From contig CALFUE010000019.1 in the NCBI GenBank assembly GCA_937916345.1, forward strand, positions 1 through 30,155: a DNA stretch of 30,155 nucleotides, given 5' to 3'. The notes below the pieces were generated by a model, which ran no database searches, was not told the origin of the DNA, and saw only the letters and a program-made list of their open reading frames with translations. The translations under genes were made by a program, and so were the position numbers. This document shows positions 16,025 through 25,133 of this stretch, one piece after another (position 1 is the first letter of the stretch; each line of letters opens with the position of its first letter). The stretch comes from an uncultured bacterium. Its GTDB lineage: Bacteria; Bacillota; Clostridia; Lachnospirales; Lachnospiraceae.

Positions 16025-16765
16025 TTAGGAAAACAGCAGCATACAAATGCCGTAGCATACCGGCTGGTGAATGAGATAGATCCATATAGCATGTCTGCCA
16101 ATGAACGAGAATACGGGAATATTCACTCGAGCGATCTCTCGCGCACCCTCGCTCTTCTCAAATATCCGGTAGCAGAAATAACCGCACAGATAGAGGAAAA
16201 TCCAGGGTATGACCGGAAAATAATCGCTTGAGAAAAAGCCGGGGAAGGGAAACCCCAGAGGCGTTAAAACCTTTATATCATAGAGAAATGAGGGGAGCGG
16301 GATGCGAAGGAGATCATAAAATCCCAAAACCCCTGAGGACAAATTTTTAGTAAAAATAAAGAGAATAAAGGAAATGCTGGCACCCGCCGGTGCAGGCAGG
16401 CGGCTTAGAAGCGCATCGAGCGGTATCAGAAGCAGCACCGCGCAGCCAATGAAATTTAAGATCCCGAACCAAACCGCCTCCGAGGGCATAAAAATCACAG
16501 TGACAGCCGTGATCGCAAAGCCGCAGAGGTTCAGGAAAAGTCCTCGTTTCAGGTTTTTGGCTCTGCCCAGTGTCCAGACGAAGCCGGATATAAAAATGAA
16601 TATCCAGCAGATGGACTGCTGCCAAAAATGAATCAGAGGCTTATAATACCACGTCGGATCCACCCCGAATACAATAAAGACATCAAAAAAGAAGTGGAAC
16701 ATAACCATGCTCACAACATCCATTCCACGGAGAGCGTCTATCAGGTGACAGCGATCAGCCTTCAT
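16025..16765 (-). CDS. DUF1624 (heparan-alpha-glucosaminide acyltransferase-like) membrane protein
   Basis: A 246-residue polytopic membrane protein beginning RCHLIDALRGMDVVSMVMFH, the typical opening of DUF1624/HGSNAT-catalytic proteins, which transfer acyl groups across the membrane to sugars. Six to seven hydrophobic segments follow, and the end has RHAIWIYLIHQP, a common motif near the C-terminus of such acyltransferases. Acceptor unknown; a surface glycan is plausible beside the GT4 gene. Its ATG overlaps the upstream stop in TAATG. The frame ends ..MLLFS-TAA just after a TTTT run (16030-16033); with one T fewer it would run on as FPKEPEEPEE to a TAA at 16000-16002, so the end is uncertain. 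Confidence 0.82.
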   Translation of the reverse strand: MKADRCHLIDALRGMDVVSMVMFHFFFDVFIVFGVDPTWYYKPLIHFWQQSICWIFIFISGFVWTLGRAKNLKRGLFLNLCGFAITAVTVIFMPSEAVWFGILNFIGCAVLLLIPLDALLSRLPAPAGASISFILFIFTKNLSSGVLGFYDLLRIPLPSFLYDIKVLTPLGFPFPGFFSSDYFPVIPWIFLYLCGYFCYRIFEKSEGAREIARVNIPVFSFIGRHAIWIYLIHQPVCYGICMLLFS

Positions 16766-17058
16766 TATCCATGAAGACCATTTGACTGTCTGATCATATC
16801 CTCGACCACGATATCGTAGATCTCACCCACACTGTTGCAGTACTCCAAAACCTGCCAAGGCTCGTTGGTATGGAAATGGATCTTTACGAGATCTTCATCT
16901 CCTGCCGCGATAAGGGAATTTCCCTCTATGTGAGCCGTGATATAATCCGCGATCTCATCCTCATCGAGATCCTTGTCCCGTCGATCGATCAAAAGCTGCG
17001 TGTCGTAGCGATACGCGAACTGATCATCCTCTGCGTCAATACTGTTTACCGGTTCCAT
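16765..17058 (-). CDS. Stand-alone FakA/DAK2-associated C-terminal domain protein
   Basis: A 97-residue protein resembling the C-terminal domain of fatty-acid kinase FakA (DhaK-related, DegV partner): FAYRYDTQLLID, then DLVKIHFHTNEPWQVLEY and IYDIVVEDMIRQS. In FakA the matching block carries the conserved KVHVHTN pattern. The DhaL-like kinase domain is absent, so this cannot be a kinase on its own. It may bind a DegV/FakB-like partner or lipid; this is inference. SD AAGGAGG is well placed. It starts 21 bp after the GT4 gene and overlaps the acyltransferase start by one base. Confidence 0.72.
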   Translation of the reverse strand: MEPVNSIDAEDDQFAYRYDTQLLIDRRDKDLDEDEIADYITAHIEGNSLIAAGDEDLVKIHFHTNEPWQVLEYCNSVGEIYDIVVEDMIRQSNGLHG

Positions 17059-17079
17059 TTTTTAGCTGCCTCCTTTTTG

Positions 17080-18246
17080 TTATCTTATGACGTGCTCCGC
17101 AATTGCCTCGCGGATCACATCTATATATACCTGTTCGACACGCAGGGCGAATCTCTCCCTGCTGTACTCCTTTGACTGGGCGAGGGAAGCCTCACTCATC
17201 CGCCGTTTTTCAGCTTCATCGCCCAGTATCTCCTCTATATATTTCACAAACTCATCCCTGTCATTGTAGGTATAACCGTTTTCTCCCGGGATTATCACGC
17301 CGTCCAGGCACCTGTCGTACCTGCAGACTAATGGCAGGCCGTTTGCCATGGCCTCCACATAGGTCATGCCCTGTGTCTCAAAGGTTGAGGCGCATATAAA
17401 CACATCCCCCAGCTGGTAGTAGTGATTGACTCCCTCGGGAGGGATCATGTCGGTAAAAGCTACATTTTCCTTCAGTCCGAGAGAAGCCGCCACGGATTTT
17501 AGCTTTGGCAGGTAGGGACCTCCTCCCACCACCAGCAGCCCCGCGTCGGGAAGCTTTTTTCTCACGGCAGGAAAATAGCGGATCAGCTCCTCAACATTTT
17601 TTTCCCTGCTCATTCGGGAGATGACTGCCAGAACCTTTCCGTTGTTTTTTATACCGTATTTCTTCAGGAGTTCGTTCTTTTCCAGCGGAGTTATCCTGAA
17701 ATCCGACAGGGTGAGTCCCGTCGGGATGATCACCGTGGGCTTTTTCACCCCGTAGTGATCCAGCAGATCCTGAACCTTTGAGGACGGGATTATCAGTCTC
17801 CTGGCGTGGCGGTAGACATATCTGTAAAACCAGGTCATGGAAAAGCTGAGAACAGTCTTACTGAAAAAGTATCTCTTCAAAAACAGCTCGTAGTCCGTAT
17901 GAAAATTCATGACTATGGGAATGCGGCAGGCTTTTACAACCCTCATTGCCAGCACATTGACGGAGAACTCCGTCTGGATATGAGCTATATGGGGGCGCCA
18001 CGCGATTAGCTCCGCGATCATTGGATCGTGAACCTTGATGCTCATCCGCGCGTCCGGATATATGAGAGAATCATGTGAGGCGATGAAATAATCATCGCCG
18101 TCACGATAAGAATGATTGGTATTGGAAAGGGCAAGTACCTTTACCTCATGACCGAGAGCCCGAAGCTCGGTGGTCAGAGTCAGTACCGAATTTGAAACGC
18201 CGTTTACCTGGTGTCGGAACATGTCCGAAGCCATGAGTATCTTCAT
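17080..18246 (-). CDS. Glycosyltransferase family 4 (glycolipid synthase-like)
   Basis: A 388-residue GT-B, family 4 retaining glycosyltransferase. The N-terminus has MKILMASDMFRHQVNGVSNSV, a nucleotide-free acceptor domain, and NFHTDYELFLKRYF, which recalls 1,2-diacylglycerol 3-glucosyltransferases. The C-terminal donor domain has the E-x7-E motif at Glu290 and Glu298 (ETQGMTYVEA). Likely role: making monoglycosyl-diacylglycerol at the inner leaflet; other acceptors are possible. It follows the EAL gene by 18 bp; its SD is weak and lies in the end of that gene. Confidence 0.88.
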   Translation of the reverse strand: MKILMASDMFRHQVNGVSNSVLTLTTELRALGHEVKVLALSNTNHSYRDGDDYFIASHDSLIYPDARMSIKVHDPMIAELIAWRPHIAHIQTEFSVNVLAMRVVKACRIPIVMNFHTDYELFLKRYFFSKTVLSFSMTWFYRYVYRHARRLIIPSSKVQDLLDHYGVKKPTVIIPTGLTLSDFRITPLEKNELLKKYGIKNNGKVLAVISRMSREKNVEELIRYFPAVRKKLPDAGLLVVGGGPYLPKLKSVAASLGLKENVAFTDMIPPEGVNHYYQLGDVFICASTFETQGMTYVEAMANGLPLVCRYDRCLDGVIIPGENGYTYNDRDEFVKYIEEILGDEAEKRRMSEASLAQSKEYSRERFALRVEQVYIDVIREAIAEHVIR

Positions 18247-18264
18247 TTACGATGAATGATCCTT

Positions 18265-19992
18265 TCACTGTTTTTCAAGCCATTCTATGAAGCCGTCGAT
18301 AGGTACGGGGCGCGAGTAGTAATACCCCTGAAAATGCGTCACTGAAAAGTACATACGCAGATAAGCGGCCATCTCCTGTGTCTCGACGCCCTCGATACAT
18401 ATATTTTTCCCCAGCTCTCTTGCGCAGCCGGTGATGGCGCGGAGCAGGCACTGTTTCGGCACATCCGTCACGATATCATCAATAAAGCTCTTGTCTATCT
18501 TTATCTGATCCACAGGCAGCTCTGTCATGAGATTGAGAGCCGCGTAGCCAGTACCAAAATCATCCAACGCTGTCTGCATGCCCTCGGACTTGAAAAAGAG
18601 CATGTCGTTTTTCAGCACATCCATATCAAGAAGCCTGCATCGCTCCGTGAGCTCAAGCTTCAGACAGTCCGGCGGGAAGTCCTGTTCCTTCAGGATCTCA
18701 TTCAGGACATCCTTGAAGTCCGACCTCTGGAGCTGAGGATAAGCCAGATTGACATTTACTGTAAACCCTGGATGATTCGCTATGACCTTTTTTGCGTCCT
18801 CCATGGCTGTGCGAATGATCCAGTTGCCCAGCTCAAAAAAGAGAGTATCTTTTTCCAGCCAGGGTATGAATTCGTTCGGAGGTACGAAGCCGTACTCCGG
18901 ACTCTTCCAGCGAAGCAACGCCTCCATGCCGGATACCTTCTCGCTTTCAGCCTCCACTATCGGCTGATATACCAGGAAGAAACCCTTGAAGCCGTCCTTT
19001 ATGGAGTTCCTGATCTTGTTCAGAATGCGGACGTGCTTTTGATTATTGTCAAACATATCCTTCTCAATAGTGAGAAGCTTTGTCTCATTCTCCCGCTTTG
19101 CCTTGTCCAGGGCAAAGAGAGCATTGTTGTAGATCGTATTGACATCCAGTGAGAAATCATTTGCGACAGCCAGACCTCCGCAGATGTCCAGGCTGATATT
19201 TATGCCCTCCACATCTATACCGTCACTGAAATCCTTCCTGACACGCTCGAATTTCCCGGATATATCCTCCTCGTTGTGACCCTCACACTCCAGCAGGAGC
19301 ATGGTCTTTGTGCCCTCCACGCGGAACAGCACTCCGTCCCCTCTGGTGTTCTGCGCATACTCTGCCAGGGTCTTTAATACCTTGTTGCCAAAGGAGTATC
19401 CGTAGGTAGTATTGATGCCCGAGAAATTGTGGATACCTACAGCCAGCAGAAAATAGGGCTTTCTGGAAGCGGCATAGCTCTCCATATATGCGATCAGAGA
19501 ATTGCGCCCAAAGAGACCGGTGACGGGATCAATGAAGAAGCCGTACTCGTGATTTGTGATGGTACCGAGGAAATATCTGGGCTGCCAGTCCTCGTCCCGT
19601 ATCACCGCCCCCCTGCAGGTACAGGTGATATAGTGTCCTTCTTTGTTTCTGGCGCGGTAAATGAGATTATGGGCATCCTTCTCGCCCTTCATCAGCTTCT
19701 CGATGTCGCGGCGGTAGAGCTCCCTGTCGTCGGGATGAATGTGCTCAAGCCAGTTATCTCCGGCATTCTTGAAGAATTCCTCATCCAGACCAAAATACTC
19801 CACGGCCTCTTTCGACCAGATGGAGTAGTTTGTAGGGATATAACACACATAGACATATTTGCCGTCTGAGGTATTTGAAAAAATCTCAAATATTTCGGGA
19901 AAATATTGTGATATCTCCTGAAGATTGATGAGCCGGGAAAGCTCTTCCCAGTTCCTTCCATTCACATCCGCCATATTGATACCCCCCATCAC
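18265..19992 (-). CDS. PAS-GGDEF(degenerate)-EAL c-di-GMP phosphodiesterase
   Basis: Cytoplasmic signalling protein of up to 575 residues. Residues about 40-150 form a PAS_3-type sensor (WLEHIHPDDRELY, then GAVIRDEDWQP). A GGDEF domain follows (DPVTGLFGRNSL) but its signature reads RVEGTKTML, so it lost the cyclase active site. The EAL domain keeps its catalytic set: EALLRW (Glu351 from the preferred start), NVNLAY, LELTE, LDDFGTGY, KIDKSF, EGVET and QGYYYSRP. So it should hydrolyse c-di-GMP to pGpG. The frame can open with GTG at 19992 or ATG at 19989, but ATG at 19974 has GGGGGG seven bases upstream and is favoured (569 aa). It has its own promoter. Confidence 0.93.
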   Translation of the reverse strand: MMGGINMADVNGRNWEELSRLINLQEISQYFPEIFEIFSNTSDGKYVYVCYIPTNYSIWSKEAVEYFGLDEEFFKNAGDNWLEHIHPDDRELYRRDIEKLMKGEKDAHNLIYRARNKEGHYITCTCRGAVIRDEDWQPRYFLGTITNHEYGFFIDPVTGLFGRNSLIAYMESYAASRKPYFLLAVGIHNFSGINTTYGYSFGNKVLKTLAEYAQNTRGDGVLFRVEGTKTMLLLECEGHNEEDISGKFERVRKDFSDGIDVEGINISLDICGGLAVANDFSLDVNTIYNNALFALDKAKRENETKLLTIEKDMFDNNQKHVRILNKIRNSIKDGFKGFFLVYQPIVEAESEKVSGMEALLRWKSPEYGFVPPNEFIPWLEKDTLFFELGNWIIRTAMEDAKKVIANHPGFTVNVNLAYPQLQRSDFKDVLNEILKEQDFPPDCLKLELTERCRLLDMDVLKNDMLFFKSEGMQTALDDFGTGYAALNLMTELPVDQIKIDKSFIDDIVTDVPKQCLLRAITGCARELGKNICIEGVETQEMAAYLRMYFSVTHFQGYYYSRPVPIDGFIEWLEKQ

Positions 19993-20017
19993 ATTTCACA
20001 ATAAAAAGACTGTAAAC

Positions 20018-20046
20018 ATGATAACATAATACCTCGGGTTTTTCAA
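20018..20046 (-). promoter_or_regulatory. Sigma-A promoter of the EAL-GT4 unit
   Basis: On the minus strand, TTGAAA (20046-20041), 17 bases, TATCAT (20023-20018). It is in the 57-bp gap between the 94-residue gene and the EAL gene. Start near 20011, about 37 nt before the favoured ATG. Confidence 0.7.
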
Positions 20047-20049
20047 TAT

Positions 20050-20334
20050 CTATCCGATGGAATCGGCAAATAATCCTGCTGTGTAGGAGTCAAAGGTTTC
20101 ATCGACCCAGTTGGCAAAGGTCGGCTGGTCAACCTGTTCACCCAGCCCCTCGATGGATATGCTCTCACTCTCCAGCCGCTCGTAAATCCCCACGAGAATC
20201 TCGTTTAAGGAGGCCTGAGTGACTACCGAGCGGGTCTCATCCAGCTCCCTCAGGATAGCGATCTCGTCCTCCGTTATCTCTGTGGCCGTCTCCATAAACC
20301 TGTACAGTTCGTTGTAATTCGTGATCTTTGACAT
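20050..20334 (-). CDS. Small acidic protein of unknown function
   Basis: I do not recognise this 94-residue protein. It is acidic, mostly helical in appearance (NELYRFMETATEITEDE, LNEILVGIYERLES), with no membrane segment, cysteine or known motif. It is a real gene by context: SD AGGAGG stands six bases before the ATG, it follows the hybrid kinase by 21 bp, and it precedes the EAL gene. It could be an accessory or adaptor for the kinase, but nothing in the sequence proves this. Confidence 0.7.
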   Translation of the reverse strand: MSKITNYNELYRFMETATEITEDEIAILRELDETRSVVTQASLNEILVGIYERLESESISIEGLGEQVDQPTFANWVDETFDSYTAGLFADSIG

Positions 20335-20355
20335 AACAGTCCTCCTAAGGTTTTT

Positions 20356-23300
20356 TTACAGTTCGCCCAGCAGCTCATCCGCGAGAGCCGCGACACGCTC
20401 ATCATCTATATCTGTCACTGCCTCCGCAATATCAGAAAGCTTCGCTGCCTGTTCGGGAAAAAGCAAAGCCTTCTGCAGGCGGGCCACACACTCGTCCGCC
20501 CCGTCCAGATCCATTTCTGACATAGAATATTTTAACATTTCAAGCGTCTTCTTTACAACCTCTATATCCAAACTCTGTTCTTCTCTTTTCTCCTCACCGA
20601 TGCCGAAGACGCCGAGAAGCTTTCTGCGATAGCTCCTCCAGGCATCAATGAACACGGAGTGCATGGAGAGTATCACCGCCATATTCTCATCTCTGGCGGC
20701 AAACTCCAGAGTGTTCGCTATGCCGGCCAGGAGAATGATGCCGATGATGGCCGCGGAGCTCTTCATACTGTGAACCTGTACTCTGTATGCAGCAAAGCTT
20801 TCCTTTGAGCCGCCGTTCATGAGTGCCGTATAGCTCTCCTGCAGCCTGTCCGCCTGAGGATCTATCGCATCATGAAAATCCCTGACGGTGGAAGCAAGCA
20901 GCTCTGTCTCCGGCAGATGCAGCCACGCGTAATTCCAGTCCAGACCATCCACCGCCGGCAGAGCAGCGAGATCTAATTCCCCGCCGGAAGCTTCTCCTGT
21001 GCCCTCACCGCTCCCGGTCTCCACCTCACTCACCATTGACGCGGGGAGATTATCCCTGATGACTCTCTCCAGCTTGTCGGATACTACAGGCTTTGATACG
21101 AAGCCGTCAAAACCTTCCTTCAGATAATTCTCACAGGCTCCTGCCACTGCGTTTGCGGTCAGCACGAAGACGGGAGTAGCAGCATTGGGGTAATCCTCCA
21201 TGGCTCTCATGGCATGAAGCGTCTCCACGCCATCCATCCCGGGCATCATATGATCCAGGAATATGATGTCGAAATGCTTTTCGCGCACCCAAGCCAGACA
21301 TTCCTCACCGCCTGACGCCTCGGTGACATTGATCAGAGTAGCCTTCAGCAGGCTTATGAACACTTTTCTGTTGAGTGAATTATCATCAACCACCAGAATC
21401 TCGGCATCGGGTGCCACAAAGGATTTTGTGAAGTGATAATTCTCCGAGAGATTTTTTACTCTGGTCTCGAAATCACCTATGGGCGTCGCGTCCGTAATCT
21501 TCTGCCTCACCGTAAAGCTGAAGGTTGAGCCCTTTCCATAAACGCTGTCCACCTCCATGTGCGAATCCATCAGATCCAGCAGCTGGGTGGTAATGTTCAT
21601 TCCGAGGCCGGTTCCCTCCACATTTCTGTTTCTCGACTCCTCGATGCGCTCGAAGGCCGCGGTAAGCTTTGGCAGATCCTCGGGCTTGATGCCGATGCCG
21701 GTGTCCTCCACCTCCACATGAAGGAAGAATATTTCGCCGTCTCTCTCTCCTGACACGCGCAGGTATACCGAGCCCGTCTCAGTGTATTTCACGCCGTTTG
21801 TCAGGATATTGGTCATCACCTGACGGATGCGCACATCATCTCCGTAGAGTCTGGCAGGGATCTCTGAACTGACCTTCACCTCAAAATTCAGATCCTTATT
21901 TTTTGCGCGCATCTCTATGAGATTTACCACATCATGGATCATGCTGCTGACATCGTAGTCCACAGGCACGATCTCCATCTTGCCGGACTCTATCTTTGAG
22001 AGATCGAGGATATCGTTTATTATGGAGAGCAGAGACTGGGCGGCGGAATAGATATCCGCGGCGTAGTCCCTTACGGAGGCGTCCTTTGTCTCACGGAGTA
22101 TCATCTCATCCATTCCCATGACGGCATTTATGGGAGTGCGGATCTCATGACTCATATTTGCCAGGAATCTGCTCTTTGCCTCATTTGCCAGCACGGCCTC
22201 CCTGGTGGCCTCCTCCGCCTTCTCATTGGCGGCAACGAGAGCCACATTCTGCTCCTGGAGTTTTGCGGACTGCTCCAGAAGCTGACTCGCCTGCTCCTCT
22301 ACATTACTCTTGAATTCGATCACCATCTCTTCTACCTGCTGCACGGTAAACATCAGGATAAAGGCTGTGATACCCGCAACCCTGATCAGCTCGACATTTA
22401 TGGCGAGTGAAAAAATATACGCCACCGGCTCCACCACGCAGGCCACCAAAAGGCTCACAACCCCGATAATGGTCGGCAGCTGGGACACTCGCCTCTCCCG
22501 TCTGAGCCAGAGATCGAAATTCATCCAGCAGATGAAAAGTATAGTTACAACAAAAAGTACGGTGGTAACAGGGGCGGTGTGATCGAGGGTGACCACCGTA
22601 GTCATACTGAGCAGCAGCTGTATCAGCGGAACTATGATATCCACCCACATCAGTGCGTATGCGTTTTTACCGAGCTTAAAGCTGCTGCTGTGGAAGAGCA
22701 CCTCATAATACATTATAAGAAACATCGGCAGCATACAGTAGCATATCTGTTCCAGATTGGTGAAAAAGGTCTCATTCCCAAAGAACAGGATCGGAAGTTT
22801 TGTATTCACGAGAGTGTAGATCACCACGAGAAGTCCGAAAACTCCCAGCCTGAACATACCCCTGGTGCCTTTTCCCGTGATTATATTGATAATATCAAGA
22901 ATTCCCAATGCTATTACTGTGAGCATTATGATGACGCAGAATACTATCATCAGAAAAACCGACCGCAGCTGGGAAACTATGGCTATGTCACGCTTTGCGG
23001 CGTAGACTTCACTCACCAGCACATCAGCCCCAAGGTTTACGGGTGTGAGGACTATGCGAAGCTCAGTGCCGTCGGATATGGTGTCAGGCATATCTATGAG
23101 ATTATCATCGCTGGCGGTCAGCTCGGTATCACGGTTGCGCAGTAAACCTTCTATACCGCTGCTGAAGAGATTCCTGTCGCGATTCATGCCGATGTCGCTG
23201 TCATCGCCCTCAGGCTTCTCAGGAACCTCCTCTGCCGGTGTCTTATCCGTCGTCTCTGTATCCGAAACGGTTCCCTCATCCTCAGCGCCGGCCGCAGTCT

Positions 23301-23763
23301 CTGCCTCTTCTCCTGAATCGGCAGGCTTACGCGACAGGGCTTCACTGCTCTTCTTTTTAACCGACTGATTCATACCCGCGCTGTAAATGGGCATATTGTC
23401 GCAAAATACCCGTACCGCCGCGTTTGAGAGTTGAATCCTGAGGGAAAGGGATGCCATATCGGAATCAATGGTTCTGGTCAGAGTGATATTTGTATTCTCA
23501 TCAGATCTGCTCCTGAACCTGGAAGGGATCTTCGCATCATCCGTAGTGTCGTCCCCATAGGTGACTGTCCAGCCGTCGCTTAGGTTTATGACCTTTCCCA
23601 CGGCAGTCTGAGCGTCATCAGGATCAAACACCGGAGTGAGATTGTATACTATATAAGTCACCAGTATGGCTATTACGAGCATCCACAACAGATGGCTCCT
23701 CAGTTTCCTTTTTTCTTCTGTTTTCTTAAATTTTCTCTTTTTTGTACCGTTTACCGTGCTCAT
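20356..23763 (-). CDS. 7TM hybrid sensor histidine kinase with REC and HPt domains
   Basis: Inner-membrane protein of 1135 residues. One segment (about 25-43) precedes an external sensor region (44-275), then about seven membrane segments (about 275-480) in 7TMR-DISM style, a coiled coil, HisKA with His539 in SHEIRTP, HATPase with NILTNGVKY, DTGIGI and GTGLGM, a receiver with Asp837 in FLDHMMPGMDG and Lys in FVSKPV, and a C-terminal HPt with His998 in VHSMKSS. All relay residues are present, so it can run a full His-Asp-His relay; the final response regulator is not in the window. The sensor contains a low-complexity Glu/Ala/Thr/Asp insert (about 135-200). The ATG overlaps the upstream pyruvyl transferase stop in ATGA. 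Confidence 0.94.
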   Translation of the reverse strand: MSTVNGTKKRKFKKTEEKRKLRSHLLWMLVIAILVTYIVYNLTPVFDPDDAQTAVGKVINLSDGWTVTYGDDTTDDAKIPSRFRSRSDENTNITLTRTIDSDMASLSLRIQLSNAAVRVFCDNMPIYSAGMNQSVKKKSSEALSRKPADSGEEAETAAGAEDEGTVSDTETTDKTPAEEVPEKPEGDDSDIGMNRDRNLFSSGIEGLLRNRDTELTASDDNLIDMPDTISDGTELRIVLTPVNLGADVLVSEVYAAKRDIAIVSQLRSVFLMIVFCVIIMLTVIALGILDIINIITGKGTRGMFRLGVFGLLVVIYTLVNTKLPILFFGNETFFTNLEQICYCMLPMFLIMYYEVLFHSSSFKLGKNAYALMWVDIIVPLIQLLLSMTTVVTLDHTAPVTTVLFVVTILFICWMNFDLWLRRERRVSQLPTIIGVVSLLVACVVEPVAYIFSLAINVELIRVAGITAFILMFTVQQVEEMVIEFKSNVEEQASQLLEQSAKLQEQNVALVAANEKAEEATREAVLANEAKSRFLANMSHEIRTPINAVMGMDEMILRETKDASVRDYAADIYSAAQSLLSIINDILDLSKIESGKMEIVPVDYDVSSMIHDVVNLIEMRAKNKDLNFEVKVSSEIPARLYGDDVRIRQVMTNILTNGVKYTETGSVYLRVSGERDGEIFFLHVEVEDTGIGIKPEDLPKLTAAFERIEESRNRNVEGTGLGMNITTQLLDLMDSHMEVDSVYGKGSTFSFTVRQKITDATPIGDFETRVKNLSENYHFTKSFVAPDAEILVVDDNSLNRKVFISLLKATLINVTEASGGEECLAWVREKHFDIIFLDHMMPGMDGVETLHAMRAMEDYPNAATPVFVLTANAVAGACENYLKEGFDGFVSKPVVSDKLERVIRDNLPASMVSEVETGSGEGTGEASGGELDLAALPAVDGLDWNYAWLHLPETELLASTVRDFHDAIDPQADRLQESYTALMNGGSKESFAAYRVQVHSMKSSAAIIGIILLAGIANTLEFAARDENMAVILSMHSVFIDAWRSYRRKLLGVFGIGEEKREEQSLDIEVVKKTLEMLKYSMSEMDLDGADECVARLQKALLFPEQAAKLSDIAEAVTDIDDERVAALADELLGEL

Positions 23764-25082
23764 AGCCTGACTTTCTCAGCTTCCTTAGCGAATTCTTTCA
23801 ATTTTTTGATGTAATCGTAATATACTCTCATGTGGCGAAGATACTCCACCATGATATCCTCGTAATAGCCCGTCTCCGGACGCTCCTGAAGGATGATCCG
23901 CTTCGCCCTGGCCTTCAGCTTTGAGGTGAATTTTTTCGGAGTTTTGCGGTTCTTCTCCAGTTTTTCGATATTCTTCCGGAATTTTGTGTCTTCCCGGTTC
24001 TTTATCTTTAAGAGTCCCTCATATTTTTCATGCGTCCTGCAGCTCTCCTGAAGTGAGGCTATCTCGCTCTCCTCCTTTGCGAATTCCTCCTCCCAGATCT
24101 CCTTTGTCTTTTTCATCTGCCCGATGCGCCAGTCCGTGATCTTTATCTCAGGAACCTTCATGCGATAGAGGGTATCTGCGGACACATCCCGCAATTCCTC
24201 GCACTCCCCGGTGAATTTTTTTATGCGCGAGATGAGCGCTTCCCTGTATTCCAGGTGCAAAGTCTTGTTAGCGGGCGGGTTTGTGACATCATATTCTGTC
24301 TTCCCGCTCAGAAACTGATTGTTGGTGCAGGAATAGAGCCAGTCGTAATAGGGAATGAACCTGATGGATTTCAGGGTATACATACAGAGTAGCACCGGAA
24401 CTCCCATGGCGAGGCATGGCAAAGCGCAGTGCAGTCTCCTGGTGACCACGCAGAGAGCGTTCTGATACAGCGTCAGGACCTTCTCCACTGTCTTCATCCT
24501 CTCACCCCAGGGCTTCAGTTTGTCCGCCGGTGAGAGATCGTGAGTCACGGTCTTTACCTCTATATTTTTCTTTGCGGCTTCTTTCCTGATCTTTTCTTCG
24601 ACCTTTGGATTCACATCCACGAGCACGATATAACCGGATTCTTCGGTTTTTTTCTGCTCGGGCAGAGTGATGGTGATGCAGCCGCCGAACTCCGCGTCCA
24701 CTCCCACTTCCTTCAGATGATCCCTTGTATAATAGTCTCTGGTATATATGGGACCGTAAGCGTTCATATAGTCGGCGCCAAGGCCGGACAGGAAGTCATA
24801 GCCCACGGGACAGCCCGCCTGCTTGGCGTCCACATTGTCAGAGTAGTGGAAACCCACGAACAGGGGGTAGATATACTTTGACGGCGGCCAGTTCCACTTG
24901 TACCACATCCACCAGGCGCTCATGACCACTGCGACGGCTTCTCCATCGTCGTCCTTGAAGGTATTGATGTTCTCGCGGTCCACCAGGCAATCCACCCGCG
25001 GAAGCTGAGCAGCTATTGCATAGGACTGGATGTCGTCTCCCAGATTCTGAGTCGGTTTGTGATATAATAATCCGAATTTCAT
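23760..25082 (-). CDS. Polysaccharide pyruvyl transferase family protein with coiled-coil tail
   Basis: A 440-residue PF04230-type protein. The N-terminus has KPTQNLGDDIQSYA, the family's N-x-GD motif, and the core has VVTRRLHCALPCLAMGVPVLL. Known members add pyruvate ketals to sugars of exopolysaccharide or cell-wall polymers from phosphoenolpyruvate. The C-terminal 110 residues are Lys/Glu rich and helical (about 325-435), probably a coiled coil, not part of the catalytic fold. SD GAGG is nine bases before the ATG. It overlaps the kinase gene by 4 bp, which ties the kinase to envelope glycan modification. Confidence 0.85.
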   Translation of the reverse strand: MKFGLLYHKPTQNLGDDIQSYAIAAQLPRVDCLVDRENINTFKDDDGEAVAVVMSAWWMWYKWNWPPSKYIYPLFVGFHYSDNVDAKQAGCPVGYDFLSGLGADYMNAYGPIYTRDYYTRDHLKEVGVDAEFGGCITITLPEQKKTEESGYIVLVDVNPKVEEKIRKEAAKKNIEVKTVTHDLSPADKLKPWGERMKTVEKVLTLYQNALCVVTRRLHCALPCLAMGVPVLLCMYTLKSIRFIPYYDWLYSCTNNQFLSGKTEYDVTNPPANKTLHLEYREALISRIKKFTGECEELRDVSADTLYRMKVPEIKITDWRIGQMKKTKEIWEEEFAKEESEIASLQESCRTHEKYEGLLKIKNREDTKFRKNIEKLEKNRKTPKKFTSKLKARAKRIILQERPETGYYEDIMVEYLRHMRVYYDYIKKLKEFAKEAEKVRL

Positions 25083-25104
25083 GTTTTTTATCCTCTTCCA
25101 GCAT

Positions 25105-25133
25105 TTGACATATTCCGTGTTATCTTATATCAT
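25105..25133 (+). promoter_or_regulatory. Sigma-A promoter of the 95-residue gene
   Basis: Consensus TTGACA (25105-25110), 17-base spacer, TATCAT (25128-25133). Start near 25140, leaving about 53 nt of leader. It overlaps a divergent promoter on the other strand. Confidence 0.75.

Noticed and set aside
16020..16036. Programmed +1 frameshift at the acyltransferase end
   Set aside because: No internal SD or stimulatory structure was seen; a homopolymer error is simpler.
15989..16231. Plus-strand 80-codon ORF near the palindromic element
   Set aside because: Mostly antisense to the acyltransferase 3' end; no SD or known motif.
22579..23145. Plus-strand ORF (188 codons) opposite the kinase
   Set aside because: His/Tyr/Gln-rich antisense artefact of membrane-coding sequence.
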